Assembly: GCA_963973975.1 (NCBI GenBank)
Contig: CAXBCF010000001.1
Location: 62,001 to 126,000 of the forward strand
Origin: UBA1494_A sp963973975
Lineage (GTDB): Bacteria; Bacteroidota; Bacteroidia; Flavobacteriales_E; Vicingaceae
Direction: 5' to 3'
DNA: 64,000 bases
The notes under the pieces are model-generated. The model searched no databases and was not told the DNA's origin. It saw only the letters and a list, made by a program, of their open reading frames with translations. Each line of letters begins with the position of its first letter. Positions within the stretch are counted from its first letter, which is position 1. Shown one piece after another: positions 10,227 to 17,884 of this stretch. The position numbers were made by a program, and so were the translations under genes.

Positions 10227-11180
10227 TTAATGTTTTCCTATTTCAGATAAATAGCGTTCTGCATCAAGAGCTGCCATGCAACCAGTTCCGGCTGCAGTTA
10301 CTGCTTGTCGGTATACTTTATCAGCAGCATCACCAGAAGCAAACACCCCTGGAATTTTTGTTTTTGAGGTTCCAGGTTGAACTTTTAAATAACCTACCTC
10401 ATCCATGTCCAACCAATTTTTAAAAATATCGGTATTGGGTTTATGTCCAATTGCCACAAAAAAGCCACTTACTTTTAAGGTTCTCTCTTCTTTGGTTTGG
10501 TTATTTACCGCCAATACGCCTTCTACTGCCTTTTCGCCCAATACTTCTTTGGTTTCATGGTTAAACAGCACTTCAATGTTTGGAGCTTTCATTACTCGTT
10601 CTGCCATAATGGTAGAAGCGCGAAATTCATTGCTGCGCACTAACATATACACTTTGTTGCAAATTTTAGATAAATAGGTAGCTTCCTCGGCAGCAGTATC
10701 TCCAGCACCAACAATGGCAACATCTTGTCCTTTGTAGAAAAATCCATCGCAAACAGCACAGGCACTCACGCCAAAACCATTTAGGCGTTCTTCAGATTCC
10801 AAGCCCAACCATTTAGCAGATGCTCCGGTTGCAATGATCACTGCATCGGCAGTAATTAATTTAGAATCATCCACCCACACTTTGTGAATAGGGCCTGTAA
10901 AATCCACTTTAGTAGCCAATCCAAAACGCACATCTGTACCAAAACGCTCGGCTTGTTTTTGAAAATCAATCATCATTTGCGGCCCATTGATTCCATCGGG
11001 ATAGCCCGGATAGTTTTCAACGTCGTTGGTAATGGTCAATTGACCACCTGGTTGCAAACCTTGGTACATTACAGGATTCATTCCCGCTCTGGCGGCATAA
11101 ATTGCGGCGGTGTAGCCCGCAGGCCCTGAACCAATAATTAAACATTGTACGTGTTCTTCTGAAGTGTTTTCTGCTGTCAT
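10227..11180 (-). CDS. trxB: Thioredoxin reductase (NADPH)
   Basis: This flavoprotein reduces thioredoxin with NADPH in the cytoplasm. The 317-residue length is normal for the low-molecular-weight family. Visible motifs are the FAD-binding IIGSGPAGYTAAIYAARAG near residue 15, the redox pair CAVC (Cys141 and Cys144) followed by DG, the NADPH-binding VGAGDTAAEEA, and the second FAD motif ASGDAAD near the C terminus. The start is the first ATG downstream of a near-consensus promoter (11198-11227). It is convergent with nothing and is followed by the giant T9SS gene, with which it probably shares no function. The assignment is secure. Confidence 0.97.
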   Translation of the reverse strand: MTAENTSEEHVQCLIIGSGPAGYTAAIYAARAGMNPVMYQGLQPGGQLTITNDVENYPGYPDGINGPQMMIDFQKQAERFGTDVRFGLATKVDFTGPIHKVWVDDSKLITADAVIIATGASAKWLGLESEERLNGFGVSACAVCDGFFYKGQDVAIVGAGDTAAEEATYLSKICNKVYMLVRSNEFRASTIMAERVMKAPNIEVLFNHETKEVLGEKAVEGVLAVNNQTKEERTLKVSGFFVAIGHKPNTDIFKNWLDMDEVGYLKVQPGTSKTKIPGVFASGDAADKVYRQAVTAAGTGCMAALDAERYLSEIGKH

Positions 11181-11197
11181 AATTTATAAAAAAGGAA

Positions 11198-11227
11198 CAA
11201 ATTTAACCCTGATTATGCATTAAACAA
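11198..11227 (-). promoter_or_regulatory. Bacteroidota-type promoter of trxB
   Basis: On the minus strand the sequence reads TTG, 19 bases, TAAATTTG. This is an exact match to the -33/-7 consensus of Bacteroidota sigma-A promoters. The -7 box ends 18 bases before the trxB start codon, giving a short leader. Confidence 0.7.
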
Positions 11228-11266
11228 TAAAAAAGTATAAACGATTAAGTATCCAGTATTTTTATG

Positions 11267-11404
11267 AACCACATAGTAACATAGCTTTCAAGACTAAAAA
11301 ACATAGAAGCTTTGCTTTACATAGGGATAACTCTGTTTAAAAGCTTTTTTCTATGTAATTCTTTTTCTTTTAAAATGGATAAAAATCTATGTTTCTATGT
11401 GGTT
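11267..11404. repeat. Inverted-repeat intergenic element, copy 1
   Basis: This 138 bp element is bounded by AACCACATAGTAACATAG on the left and CTATGTTTCTATGTGGTT on the right, which are inverted copies matching at 17 of 18 positions. An inner hairpin pairs ACATAGAA with TTCTATGT and GCTTT with AAAGC. There is no reading frame and no clear target-site duplication. The downstream flank (AGAATTTTTATTATTGGGGA) is shared with copy 3. It could be a MITE-like element or a structured RNA. Confidence 0.85.
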
Positions 11405-11495
11405 AGAATTTTTATTATTGGGGATAAATTTGAGAATAATCCTTTTCTTTGGAAGGAATAGAAAATCTGTAACGTAACTCTTCAGTATTATATTT

Positions 11496-11630
11496 AACCA
11501 CATAGTAACATAGCTTTCAAGGCTAAAAAACATAGAAGCTTTGCTTTACATAGGGATCACTCTGTTTAAAAGCTTTTTTCTATGTGATTCTTTTTTTAAG
11601 ATAGACAAAAATCTATGTTTCTATGTGGTT
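11496..11630. repeat. Inverted-repeat intergenic element, copy 2
   Basis: This 135 bp copy is nearly identical to copy 1 over its first 100 bases and has the same 18 bp terminal inverted repeats. It differs by small changes in the T-rich stretch before the right end. The left flank (TATTATATTTAACC) is shared with copy 3, but the right flank is different. Confidence 0.85.
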
Positions 11631-11765
11631 TTAATTTTCTGAACTAAAATAGATAATATACTGATTAGTTAAACCCCAACTAATGTTCAATTTAAAATAT
11701 TTATTATTAGGGACAAATTTGGTAATAGTCCTTTTCAATGGTCTGTCTAACTAGCCTTTTTAGTT

Positions 11766-13706
11766 CTAGATTTTTATTATTTTAGTTTTAAAAACTTTTG
11801 TCTTCCCTTCTATTTGTATAAAATAAACTCCGCTATTTAGCCCTGAAAGATCAATTTCAACTTTATTCTTATCTATTACTCCATCTTTAACTATTGACCC
11901 ATGTATGTTTAAAATTCTTATGTTCAAAATATCTTCATCATCTTTATTAACTACTTCAATATTCAAAATATTATTGACAGGATTGGGATATGTTAAATAT
12001 TCAATAGAGTTTTCATTGATTTCTTCGTCTTGATTCTCTTCGATTTTTCTTTTCATTCTAAAATTTGAAAAATGACCCTGAACACAATCATAAACCAAGC
12101 CTGTTACATTATCATTATTAAGCGTAAGTTCATTGTAATATAATACAGATATTCCTTGATCATCAGTACGATTACTAGGCACCAAATAGGTACAAAAGGA
12201 CTCAAATTCAATAGCAACATTAACCTCACAAGTTGGATTACTTGTAAAATTGGTATTATATCCAAAAATGTGAACAAACTGGTCACTTGCATTAGGCATA
12301 TCTGTAAATTGTGTACCAACAGAGTAATAAATCATTTCACCCAAAGCAGCAGTTGAGTTAGAACTATAATCGGCATATCCAGGATTAACTCCATTGCTCC
12401 AGTCATTCAATCTGTAATAAGTATTTGGTACAAGTGGTGTTGCAGGGTCAAATTTATACATTCCGATTCCTCTTTCACTTGAAAATACCCCTGCACCATC
12501 AGTGTGGTTTAAAGTCAATGCAAACTCAGTCTTGTTATTTATTCCATGTATTCTGGGTTGTGAAAAAACTTGATTGGCTATCCCTGCTTTTATAATTGAA
12601 GAACTTATAATGTTCAAGTTGATATCAAATTCATAAATAGCGGTTGCTCTTGTTGGAGCACCACCACCTGTAGGATATTCCATAACTTCAGAAGTAGCAA
12701 AAAATGTATTGGTTAAAGGAGAAGAAATAATATGAATGCCTTGGCTCAAGGCATCATAAGAAAAAGAAACATCAGAAATATTTCTAGTAACGTAGGATTT
12801 TGCATCAACTATAGACATTGTTACAGGATCATATTCATATAACGCTAACCTTGTATTAGTGGGGAGACTTGTAAATCCGCAAAAATTCATATTTCCAAGT
12901 ACATTATAACTTTCATATGCTGCTATGATAAAATTGCCATTATTATTGACTTCATCATATATTATATCCATCCCATACAAAAAGTCATTTGCCCAAACTC
13001 TAACATCATGACGCTGCATTTTGTCAAATATATTTAAATCAAAGTCATAGATACTTACCAGAATATGAGATCTTGCAGTCCCAATTATAGCTGCCTTGTA
13101 AGACCCTGCATTTATGTCAAAATATATAGTTAACTCATAGCCTTGTTTATAAAAATTTAAACTACTTATCGGAGAAGATAAAGTAAAACTGCCTGTTGAT
13201 GAAAGTGTAAAGACATCGATAGTCCCTGCCATCAAATCATCTTCGTAGTATAGTGGATCAAGTGTTCTACCTGTAAAAATCACTTTATTGGGTTCAGTTG
13301 GATGAGGTTGAATGGCACTTATATGAAAGTGATCAACATTGGTTATAATACCCCCCTGATAAGTCATATTATTAAGTTTAATTTCTTCACTTTTTAAGAC
13401 ATTCCCAATCTCGTCTGTGACTATCAACCACCCACTATTTGGTCCAAAAAAATTGTGTGGTGGAGTATAGTTCGCATCTGATATATGAGAATATATTCTA
13501 ACTGTAACATTTCCTGAAACTCCAAAAGTGTGATTTTCTAAAACAGTTGTTGCATTGTTTCCAATAGCTAAACTTCCAATATAATCACTGGTACCCCAAA
13601 CGTTAAATTGTGGAAAATGTGCAGTTTCAATGGTATTACTGTATTGCGCATTTAATGCGGTCATAGATAGGTAACAAACTAAAAAAGAGAAAATTAAATT
13701 TTTCAT
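11766..13706 (-). CDS. T9SS-secreted protein of unknown function
   Basis: The protein has 646 residues with a signal peptide (MKNLIFSFLVCYLSMTALNAQ) and a C-terminal T9SS type A sorting domain (TYPNPVNNILNIEVVN ... LNSGVYFIQIEGKTKVFKTKIIKI, about residues 573-646). The central part is rich in beta-strand, Asn and Tyr, and has repeated phrases about values and dates typical of beta-propeller-like cargo, but I recognise no named domain. It is predicted to be exported and processed at the cell surface. It stands alone between two repeat-bearing intergenic regions and has its own candidate promoter at 13726-13756. The function is unknown. Confidence 0.85.
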   Translation of the reverse strand: MKNLIFSFLVCYLSMTALNAQYSNTIETAHFPQFNVWGTSDYIGSLAIGNNATTVLENHTFGVSGNVTVRIYSHISDANYTPPHNFFGPNSGWLIVTDEIGNVLKSEEIKLNNMTYQGGIITNVDHFHISAIQPHPTEPNKVIFTGRTLDPLYYEDDLMAGTIDVFTLSSTGSFTLSSPISSLNFYKQGYELTIYFDINAGSYKAAIIGTARSHILVSIYDFDLNIFDKMQRHDVRVWANDFLYGMDIIYDEVNNNGNFIIAAYESYNVLGNMNFCGFTSLPTNTRLALYEYDPVTMSIVDAKSYVTRNISDVSFSYDALSQGIHIISSPLTNTFFATSEVMEYPTGGGAPTRATAIYEFDINLNIISSSIIKAGIANQVFSQPRIHGINNKTEFALTLNHTDGAGVFSSERGIGMYKFDPATPLVPNTYYRLNDWSNGVNPGYADYSSNSTAALGEMIYYSVGTQFTDMPNASDQFVHIFGYNTNFTSNPTCEVNVAIEFESFCTYLVPSNRTDDQGISVLYYNELTLNNDNVTGLVYDCVQGHFSNFRMKRKIEENQDEEINENSIEYLTYPNPVNNILNIEVVNKDDEDILNIRILNIHGSIVKDGVIDKNKVEIDLSGLNSGVYFIQIEGKTKVFKTKIIKI

Positions 13707-13725
13707 AATATTTAAGTTTTAATTT

Positions 13726-13756
13726 ATAAAGTACAATATTCTTAATATTTAACAAA
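13726..13756 (-). promoter_or_regulatory. Candidate promoter of the 646-residue T9SS gene
   Basis: The minus strand reads TTTG, 19 bases, TACTTTAT. The spacing is ideal and the -7 box matches TAnnTTTG at six of eight positions. It lies about 20 bases upstream of the start codon. Confidence 0.45.
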
Positions 13757-13979
13757 AATTAAAAGGAAACTTTTTTTATCTAATGACAATTACTTATGTA
13801 TATAATCTGCTTATTTGCGTCTTAATTCATTGACAATGTAGTTGTTGATAATTATTCTAGTGACAGCCGCTAATAGATTTCTTAAAGTTTATAAAACATC
13901 TTAACAGAATTTTCAATCTAAAAATTAAACTTTTTGTTAGTTATTTAAATAGTGTTAGTAGTAAGATTGAATTTAAATA

Positions 13980-14150
13980 ATCAATAAAATTGTTCATTCC
14001 TCCACCATTCAAGTAAATGGAAATTATAGAGAAGAATTGGATTTTGCTGGATTAGCCAAAGGGCTTGTATTTTTTAGAGTTTCAAAGTGGAGGGTTTATG
14101 CAAACCAAGCAGCTAATCATTCACTAAAACTAATCAGCAAGCTTAAGGTA
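13980..14150 (+). pseudogene. Relic of a T9SS C-terminal sorting domain
   Basis: In one plus-strand frame the sequence reads KIVHSSTIQVNGNYREELD followed by FAGLAKGLVFFRVS and then ANHSLKLI. This is the pattern of the last 60 residues of T9SS cargo (GK-hydrophobic, L-D-L-S-x-L-A-K-G-L-Y-F, KL-I). An in-frame stop at 13974-13976 lies just upstream, and there is no start codon and no body of the gene. The usual Tyr of GLYF is replaced by Val. It is best explained as the surviving tail of a lost secreted-protein gene. The body may have been deleted by recombination between repeats, which is inference. Confidence 0.65.
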
Positions 14151-14190
14151 TTAATAATTAGAATTTTAATAACTATTTGGTATTATATTT

Positions 14191-14325
14191 AACCACATAG
14201 CAACATAGCTTTCAAGGCTAAAAAACATAGAAGCTTTGCTTTACATAGCTATCACTATGTTTAAAAGCTTTTTTCTATGTAATTCTTTTTTTTAGATGGC
14301 CAAAAATCTATGTTTCTATGTGGTT
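14191..14325. repeat. Inverted-repeat intergenic element, copy 3
   Basis: This 135 bp element has the same termini as copies 1 and 2 (AACCACATAG...CTATGTGGTT). In its inner part it reads ACATAGCTATCACTATGT where the other copies have ACATAGGGAT.ACTCTGT, so the inner CATAG/CTATG pairing is perfect here. The downstream flank AGAATTTTTATTATTGGGGA is identical to that of copy 1. Confidence 0.85.
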
Positions 14326-14483
14326 AGAATTTTTATTATTGGGGATAAATTTGAGAATCCTACTTTTCTATGGTCTAATTAGCTTTTTGCTAGATTTTTA
14401 TTTATTTTTTCTCGCAAAGGCTTAAAGATGTAAAGAGGTTTCACAATGACTTCTTATTAAGAGGGCTGAGCTAAAAAGCTAAT

Positions 14484-15884
14484 TTAGTTATCACCACCAA
14501 TCATTTTTGAAGGATCTACCCAAGCATCAAATTCATCAGCACTTAGAAATCCTAAATTAATGGCTTCTTCTTTTAAAGTGGTGCCGTTTTCATGTGCTGT
14601 TTTGGCAATTTTTGATGCTTTATCATAACCGATGTGGGTATTTAAAGCAGTTACTAGCATCAAGGAATTATTTAAATTGGCTTTAATGTTCTTTTCATTG
14701 GGTTCAATGCCTGTAGCGCAATTGTCGTTAAAAGAAACACAAGCATCTCCAATTAAACGAGCTGATTCCAATAAATTTTTTGCCATCATGGGTTTAAAAA
14801 CATTCAATTCAAAATGTCCGTTCATGCCGCCACATGCGATGGCCACATCATTGCCAATTACTTGAGCACAAACCATGGTAAGCGCTTCTGATTGAGTTGG
14901 ATTCACTTTTCCCGGCATAATGGATGATCCTGGCTCATTGGCAGGAATATTCAATTCACCAATTCCGCAACGAGGACCTGAAGCCAATAGCCGAATATCA
15001 TTTCCTATTTTCATTAAACTCACTGCCAATTGTTTTAAAGCACCATGAGTTTCAACAAGTGCATCATGAGCTGCTAAGGCTTCAAACTTATTTTCTGCCG
15101 TTCGAAATGGCAAATTTGTAAAGTCTGCAATTTTCTTTGCCACTAATTCTGAATACCCTTTTGGTGTATTAATTCCAGTTCCCACAGCCGTTCCACCCAA
15201 TGCTATTTCAGAAAGGTGGTCCAAGGTGTTTTGCAAAGCTTTCAACCCATGATCTAATTGAGAAACATAGCCTGAAAGTTCTTGACCTACAGTTAAAGGA
15301 GTAGCGTCCATTAAGTGCGTTCTCCCGATTTTAACAATGTGCTTAAAGTCATTCGCTTTTTTATGAAGCGTGTCTCTTAGCTTTTTTACTCCTGGAATGG
15401 TTGTTTCAACTACCATTTTATAACAGGCAATGTGCATTCCCGTAGGGAAAGTATCGTTGGAAGATTGAGATTTATTGACATCATCGTTAGGATGAATAAA
15501 ACGCTCTCCTTCGCCCAATTTTTTTCCAGCAATTACGTGTGCTCTATTAGCAACCACTTCATTCACATTCATATTAGACTGCGTTCCGGATCCTGTTTGC
15601 CAAATAACCAATGGAAATTGATCGTCTAATTTTCCTTCTAAAATTTCATCACAAACACGAGCAATCAAATCTCTTTTTTCAGTTGGAAGCACTCCAAGCT
15701 CACAATTAGTATAAGCAGCAGCTTTTTTTAAGTAGGCAAAACCCCTCACTATTTCAAGTGGCATTTGCTGTTTGCTATCGCCAATTTTAAAGTTATTTCT
15801 AGAGCGTTCCGTTTGTGCACCCCAATATTTATCAGCTGCAACTTTTACATCGCCTAGACTATCTTTCTCAATTCTAACTTCCAT
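14484..15884 (-). CDS. fumC: Class II fumarate hydratase
   Basis: FumC interconverts fumarate and malate in the TCA cycle; it is an iron-independent homotetramer in the cytoplasm. The 466-residue length is standard. Visible signatures are the substrate-binding [13 protein letters not shown] in the N-terminal third, [12 protein letters not shown] in the middle, and the family signature [13 protein letters not shown] near residue 318 with the catalytic serine loop. The start [20 protein letters not shown] matches the family N terminus. It diverges from the small membrane ORF at 15962. The assignment is secure. Confidence 0.97.
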   Translation of the reverse strand: MEVRIEKDSLGDVKVAADKYWGAQTERSRNNFKIGDSKQQMPLEIVRGFAYLKKAAAYTNCELGVLPTEKRDLIARVCDEILEGKLDDQFPLVIWQTGSGTQSNMNVNEVVANRAHVIAGKKLGEGERFIHPNDDVNKSQSSNDTFPTGMHIACYKMVVETTIPGVKKLRDTLHKKANDFKHIVKIGRTHLMDATPLTVGQELSGYVSQLDHGLKALQNTLDHLSEIALGGTAVGTGINTPKGYSELVAKKIADFTNLPFRTAENKFEALAAHDALVETHGALKQLAVSLMKIGNDIRLLASGPRCGIGELNIPANEPGSSIMPGKVNPTQSEALTMVCAQVIGNDVAIACGGMNGHFELNVFKPMMAKNLLESARLIGDACVSFNDNCATGIEPNEKNIKANLNNSLMLVTALNTHIGYDKASKIAKTAHENGTTLKEEAINLGFLSADEFDAWVDPSKMIGGDN

Positions 15885-15961
15885 TTGATTATTTTTTTGT
15901 TTCGATTTTTAATTAAGCACTAAATTTTGTGTAAAATTGCAAAGAATTTTAATTTAAAGAG

Positions 15962-16111
15962 ATGTATACAGCAGGTTTTTTATTATTTGTTCTGATTTTC
16001 GCTCTAGCCTTTTGGGTATTAATCTTTCTTTCGGCTTTTGCACTACCTTACTCAATTACTCTATATGTGCGCGAAAAGTTAAAAGGTAAAAAAGCTGCTA
16101 AGAGCAATTGA
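15962..16111 (+). CDS. Small single-pass membrane protein
   Basis: This 49-codon ORF starts with ATG preceded by an A/G-rich AAAGAG. It encodes one long hydrophobic helix (about residues 4-29: AGFLLFVLIFALAFWVLIFL...) followed by a strongly basic tail (VREKLKGKKAAKSN). The basic end suggests the C terminus faces the cytoplasm. A TTTG...AAATTTTG pair at 15896-15929 could be its promoter. I recognise no family. The clean hydrophobic-then-basic design and the ribosome-binding spacing argue that it is a real gene. Confidence 0.6.
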   Translation: MYTAGFLLFVLIFALAFWVLIFLSAFALPYSITLYVREKLKGKKAAKSN

Positions 16112-16333
16112 CTTTATCGAACCACTTCGTTTGGTTTCTTAATCACCTCCTTTTTCTAAAAACATTAAATTAAAGTTCGATTTTATAGGGCTTTTTTTTG
16201 TGTTTTTCTAAGTATAGAAATATATCTTGTCTCTAATTCTGTTTTCATGTTGCTTATTCCTATTTAACAAATGACTTAAAAGCAGCTACTTAAGAGTATC
16301 GAAGGAATTTAAAATAGAATTCACATTGATACG

Positions 16334-16364
16334 TTTGTTTATTTTTTACAATTAATTATATTTG
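16334..16364 (+). promoter_or_regulatory. Strong Bacteroidota promoter of the universal stress gene
   Basis: TTTG, 19 bases, TATATTTG is an exact fit to the TTTG/TAnnTTTG consensus with optimal spacing. The start codon lies 26 bases after the -7 box. Confidence 0.8.
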
Positions 16365-16389
16365 AATCCATTAATTCTAATCAAATAAT

Positions 16390-17217
16390 ATGGATAATTT
16401 ATACAAAGTTCTTGTTCCTCACGACTTTTCAGACGTTGCTGACACTGCAATTTCTTACGCATCAATGGTTGCAAAAAGTTTTAATGGAGAGGTTGTGCTT
16501 CTTCATGTAATTGCCAGTGAAAAAGCGAAAACAGCTGCTGAAGAAAAATTAACCGAATTATCAAAGAAATATTCAGCTAAGTATGGTGCCCCTGTTAAGT
16601 TTGAAATAAGAAAAGGAAGTATTTTTGAATGTATTCCTGATGTTGCTAAAGAAATACAGGCAATGTTAATTGTTATGGGGACTCATGGTATAAAAGGAAT
16701 CCAACATTTAACTGGTAGTTATGCGCTTAAGGTAATTGGACAGTCTAAAATTCCATTTATTGTCTGTCAATCTAAAGAATCAAAAGGGAGAATCAGAGAT
16801 TTGGTATTGCCAATCAAATTTTCTCAAGAAACTAAGTCAAAACTTTCTATTACTTCAAGTATAGCAAAGCACTTTGGCGCTGTAGTTCATATCTTTACTT
16901 CAAACGAAACGGATGAGTTCATTCGAACTAAGGTAAGTAGAGAGTTAACTTTTGCCCGTCATTATTTTGATGAGAGAGGAGTTAAATACGAAGTTGAAAT
17001 GGCTCCTGAGTCAGGAAATTTTATTCCTCAAATGTTGGATTATGCAAGCGACATTGATGCTGATATGATTGCAATTGTAAATTCTTCAGGAGATGGTGGT
17101 TTTTTACCTGACTTATTTAAAGGAAGTGGAGAAATTGAAGTAATTAACAACAAATATAAAATTGCTACCATTGTAATGAATCCTTCACAAGTATTTGTGC
17201 CGGAACATTTTGGTTAA
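16390..17217 (+). CDS. Universal stress protein, two UspA domains
   Basis: The protein has 275 residues with two Usp folds in tandem (about 1-140 and 145-275), the usual layout in Bacteroidota. The first domain starts YKVLVPHDFSDVADTAISYA and has the nucleotide-loop motif VMGTHGIKG..HLTGS near residues 96-109, so it may bind ATP. The second domain has lost the clear glycine loop. Usp proteins bind nucleotides and help survival in stasis or under oxidative stress; the specific role here is unknown. It is a single gene with a near-perfect promoter and a strong terminator, so it is probably highly expressed. Confidence 0.9.
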   Translation: MDNLYKVLVPHDFSDVADTAISYASMVAKSFNGEVVLLHVIASEKAKTAAEEKLTELSKKYSAKYGAPVKFEIRKGSIFECIPDVAKEIQAMLIVMGTHGIKGIQHLTGSYALKVIGQSKIPFIVCQSKESKGRIRDLVLPIKFSQETKSKLSITSSIAKHFGAVVHIFTSNETDEFIRTKVSRELTFARHYFDERGVKYEVEMAPESGNFIPQMLDYASDIDADMIAIVNSSGDGGFLPDLFKGSGEIEVINNKYKIATIVMNPSQVFVPEHFG

Positions 17218-17241
17218 ATGAATACCAACAGTTAAAGTATA

Positions 17242-17276
17242 AAAAAAGGGATGATTCTAAGAATCATCCCTTTTTT
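17242..17276. terminator. Bidirectional terminator
   Basis: GGGATGATTC, loop TAA, GAATCATCCC is flanked by an A-run on the left and a T-run on the right. It ends the plus-strand stress gene and the minus-strand lipoprotein gene, which converge here. Confidence 0.9.
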
Positions 17277-17292
17277 ATTTTTATTTGAATTT

Positions 17293-17820
17293 CTACTTTA
17301 AGCTTTTTGCTGATTCAACCATTTTATCGACTGCTTCTTTTCTAAAAGTTCTATCCTTGGTATTCTTAACCTCCACTTGTTCGCCATCAACTTTTGTGAC
17401 ATAAAAGAAATGAACTTCAGGCTCCATATCACTGTCTTTGATAACTTTAGTGAAAACTAATAGGTTTTCGGTTTGTTCGATGTATTCAGTATTGTAAACT
17501 AAATCTCCTTGTAATTCAATTTTCTTGTCTTCAATAGACATACCAAATGGAATAATCTCTAAGCCAAAATTTTCTCCTACCTCAATGTTTATGCTTCCCC
17601 AACTTGTTTCACTAATTTCAGCTTTCCCTTTGCTTTCATCAGGAATGTAAATTGTAGCGTTCAACCCGTATTCACTCAAATCAGTTTGAATCATTTTATT
17701 ATAATTCTCATTGAGTGTTTCCTCTTCTTTGGCAGATGACTTCTCTTCTCCACTTCCACAAGCAGAAAAAAGAACTATTAAAGCAAAGAGACTTAGTAGT
17801 CTTAATTTTCTCATATTCAA
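17293..17820 (-). CDS. Lipoprotein of unknown function
   Basis: The protein has 175 residues. The N terminus MNMRKLRLLSLFALIVLFSAC is a lipoprotein signal with lipobox FSAC, followed by an acidic, Ser-rich linker (GSGEEKSSAKEEE). The rest is a small alpha/beta domain with no motif I can name. The second Met (codon 3) is an equally good start. It lies 64 bases downstream of the alpha-2-macroglobulin-like gene's start region in the same orientation sense, but is separated from it by its own leader. The function is unknown; location is the periplasmic face of a membrane. Confidence 0.75.
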   Translation of the reverse strand: MNMRKLRLLSLFALIVLFSACGSGEEKSSAKEEETLNENYNKMIQTDLSEYGLNATIYIPDESKGKAEISETSWGSINIEVGENFGLEIIPFGMSIEDKKIELQGDLVYNTEYIEQTENLLVFTKVIKDSDMEPEVHFFYVTKVDGEQVEVKNTKDRTFRKEAVDKMVESAKSLK

Positions 17821-17884
17821 AATCGATTTTGTTTATAGGGTTAAATTATTGGCAACAAATATAAAACAAGCAAACTGAATATTC

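Larger units (their letters stand above)
11181..11765. other. Intergenic stretch with two inverted-repeat elements
   Basis: No coding frame is visible. The stretch contains the trxB promoter, two copies of the 135-138 bp element (11267-11404 and 11496-11630) and AT-rich tails. The tail at about 11697-11765 resembles the sequence that follows the third copy near 14340 (GGGAtAAATTTg..AATA.TCCTTTTC, then GCTTTTT.GCTAGATTTTTAT-like words). Confidence 0.7.
13707..14483. other. Long intergenic stretch with gene relic and repeat
   Basis: Three things are visible: the candidate promoter at 13726-13756, a decayed T9SS sorting domain on the plus strand (13980-14150) and the third inverted-repeat element (14191-14325). 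The part around 13760-13970 is AT-rich with no recognisable content. The part at 14400-14450 contains a word similar to CGCAAAGGC..AAAGA, another common intergenic repeat style in this phylum. Confidence 0.65.

Noticed and set aside
11267..14325. Three similar repeats considered as a CRISPR-like array
   Set aside because: The copies are 135-138 bp, unevenly spaced, separated by kilobases, and no cas gene is present.
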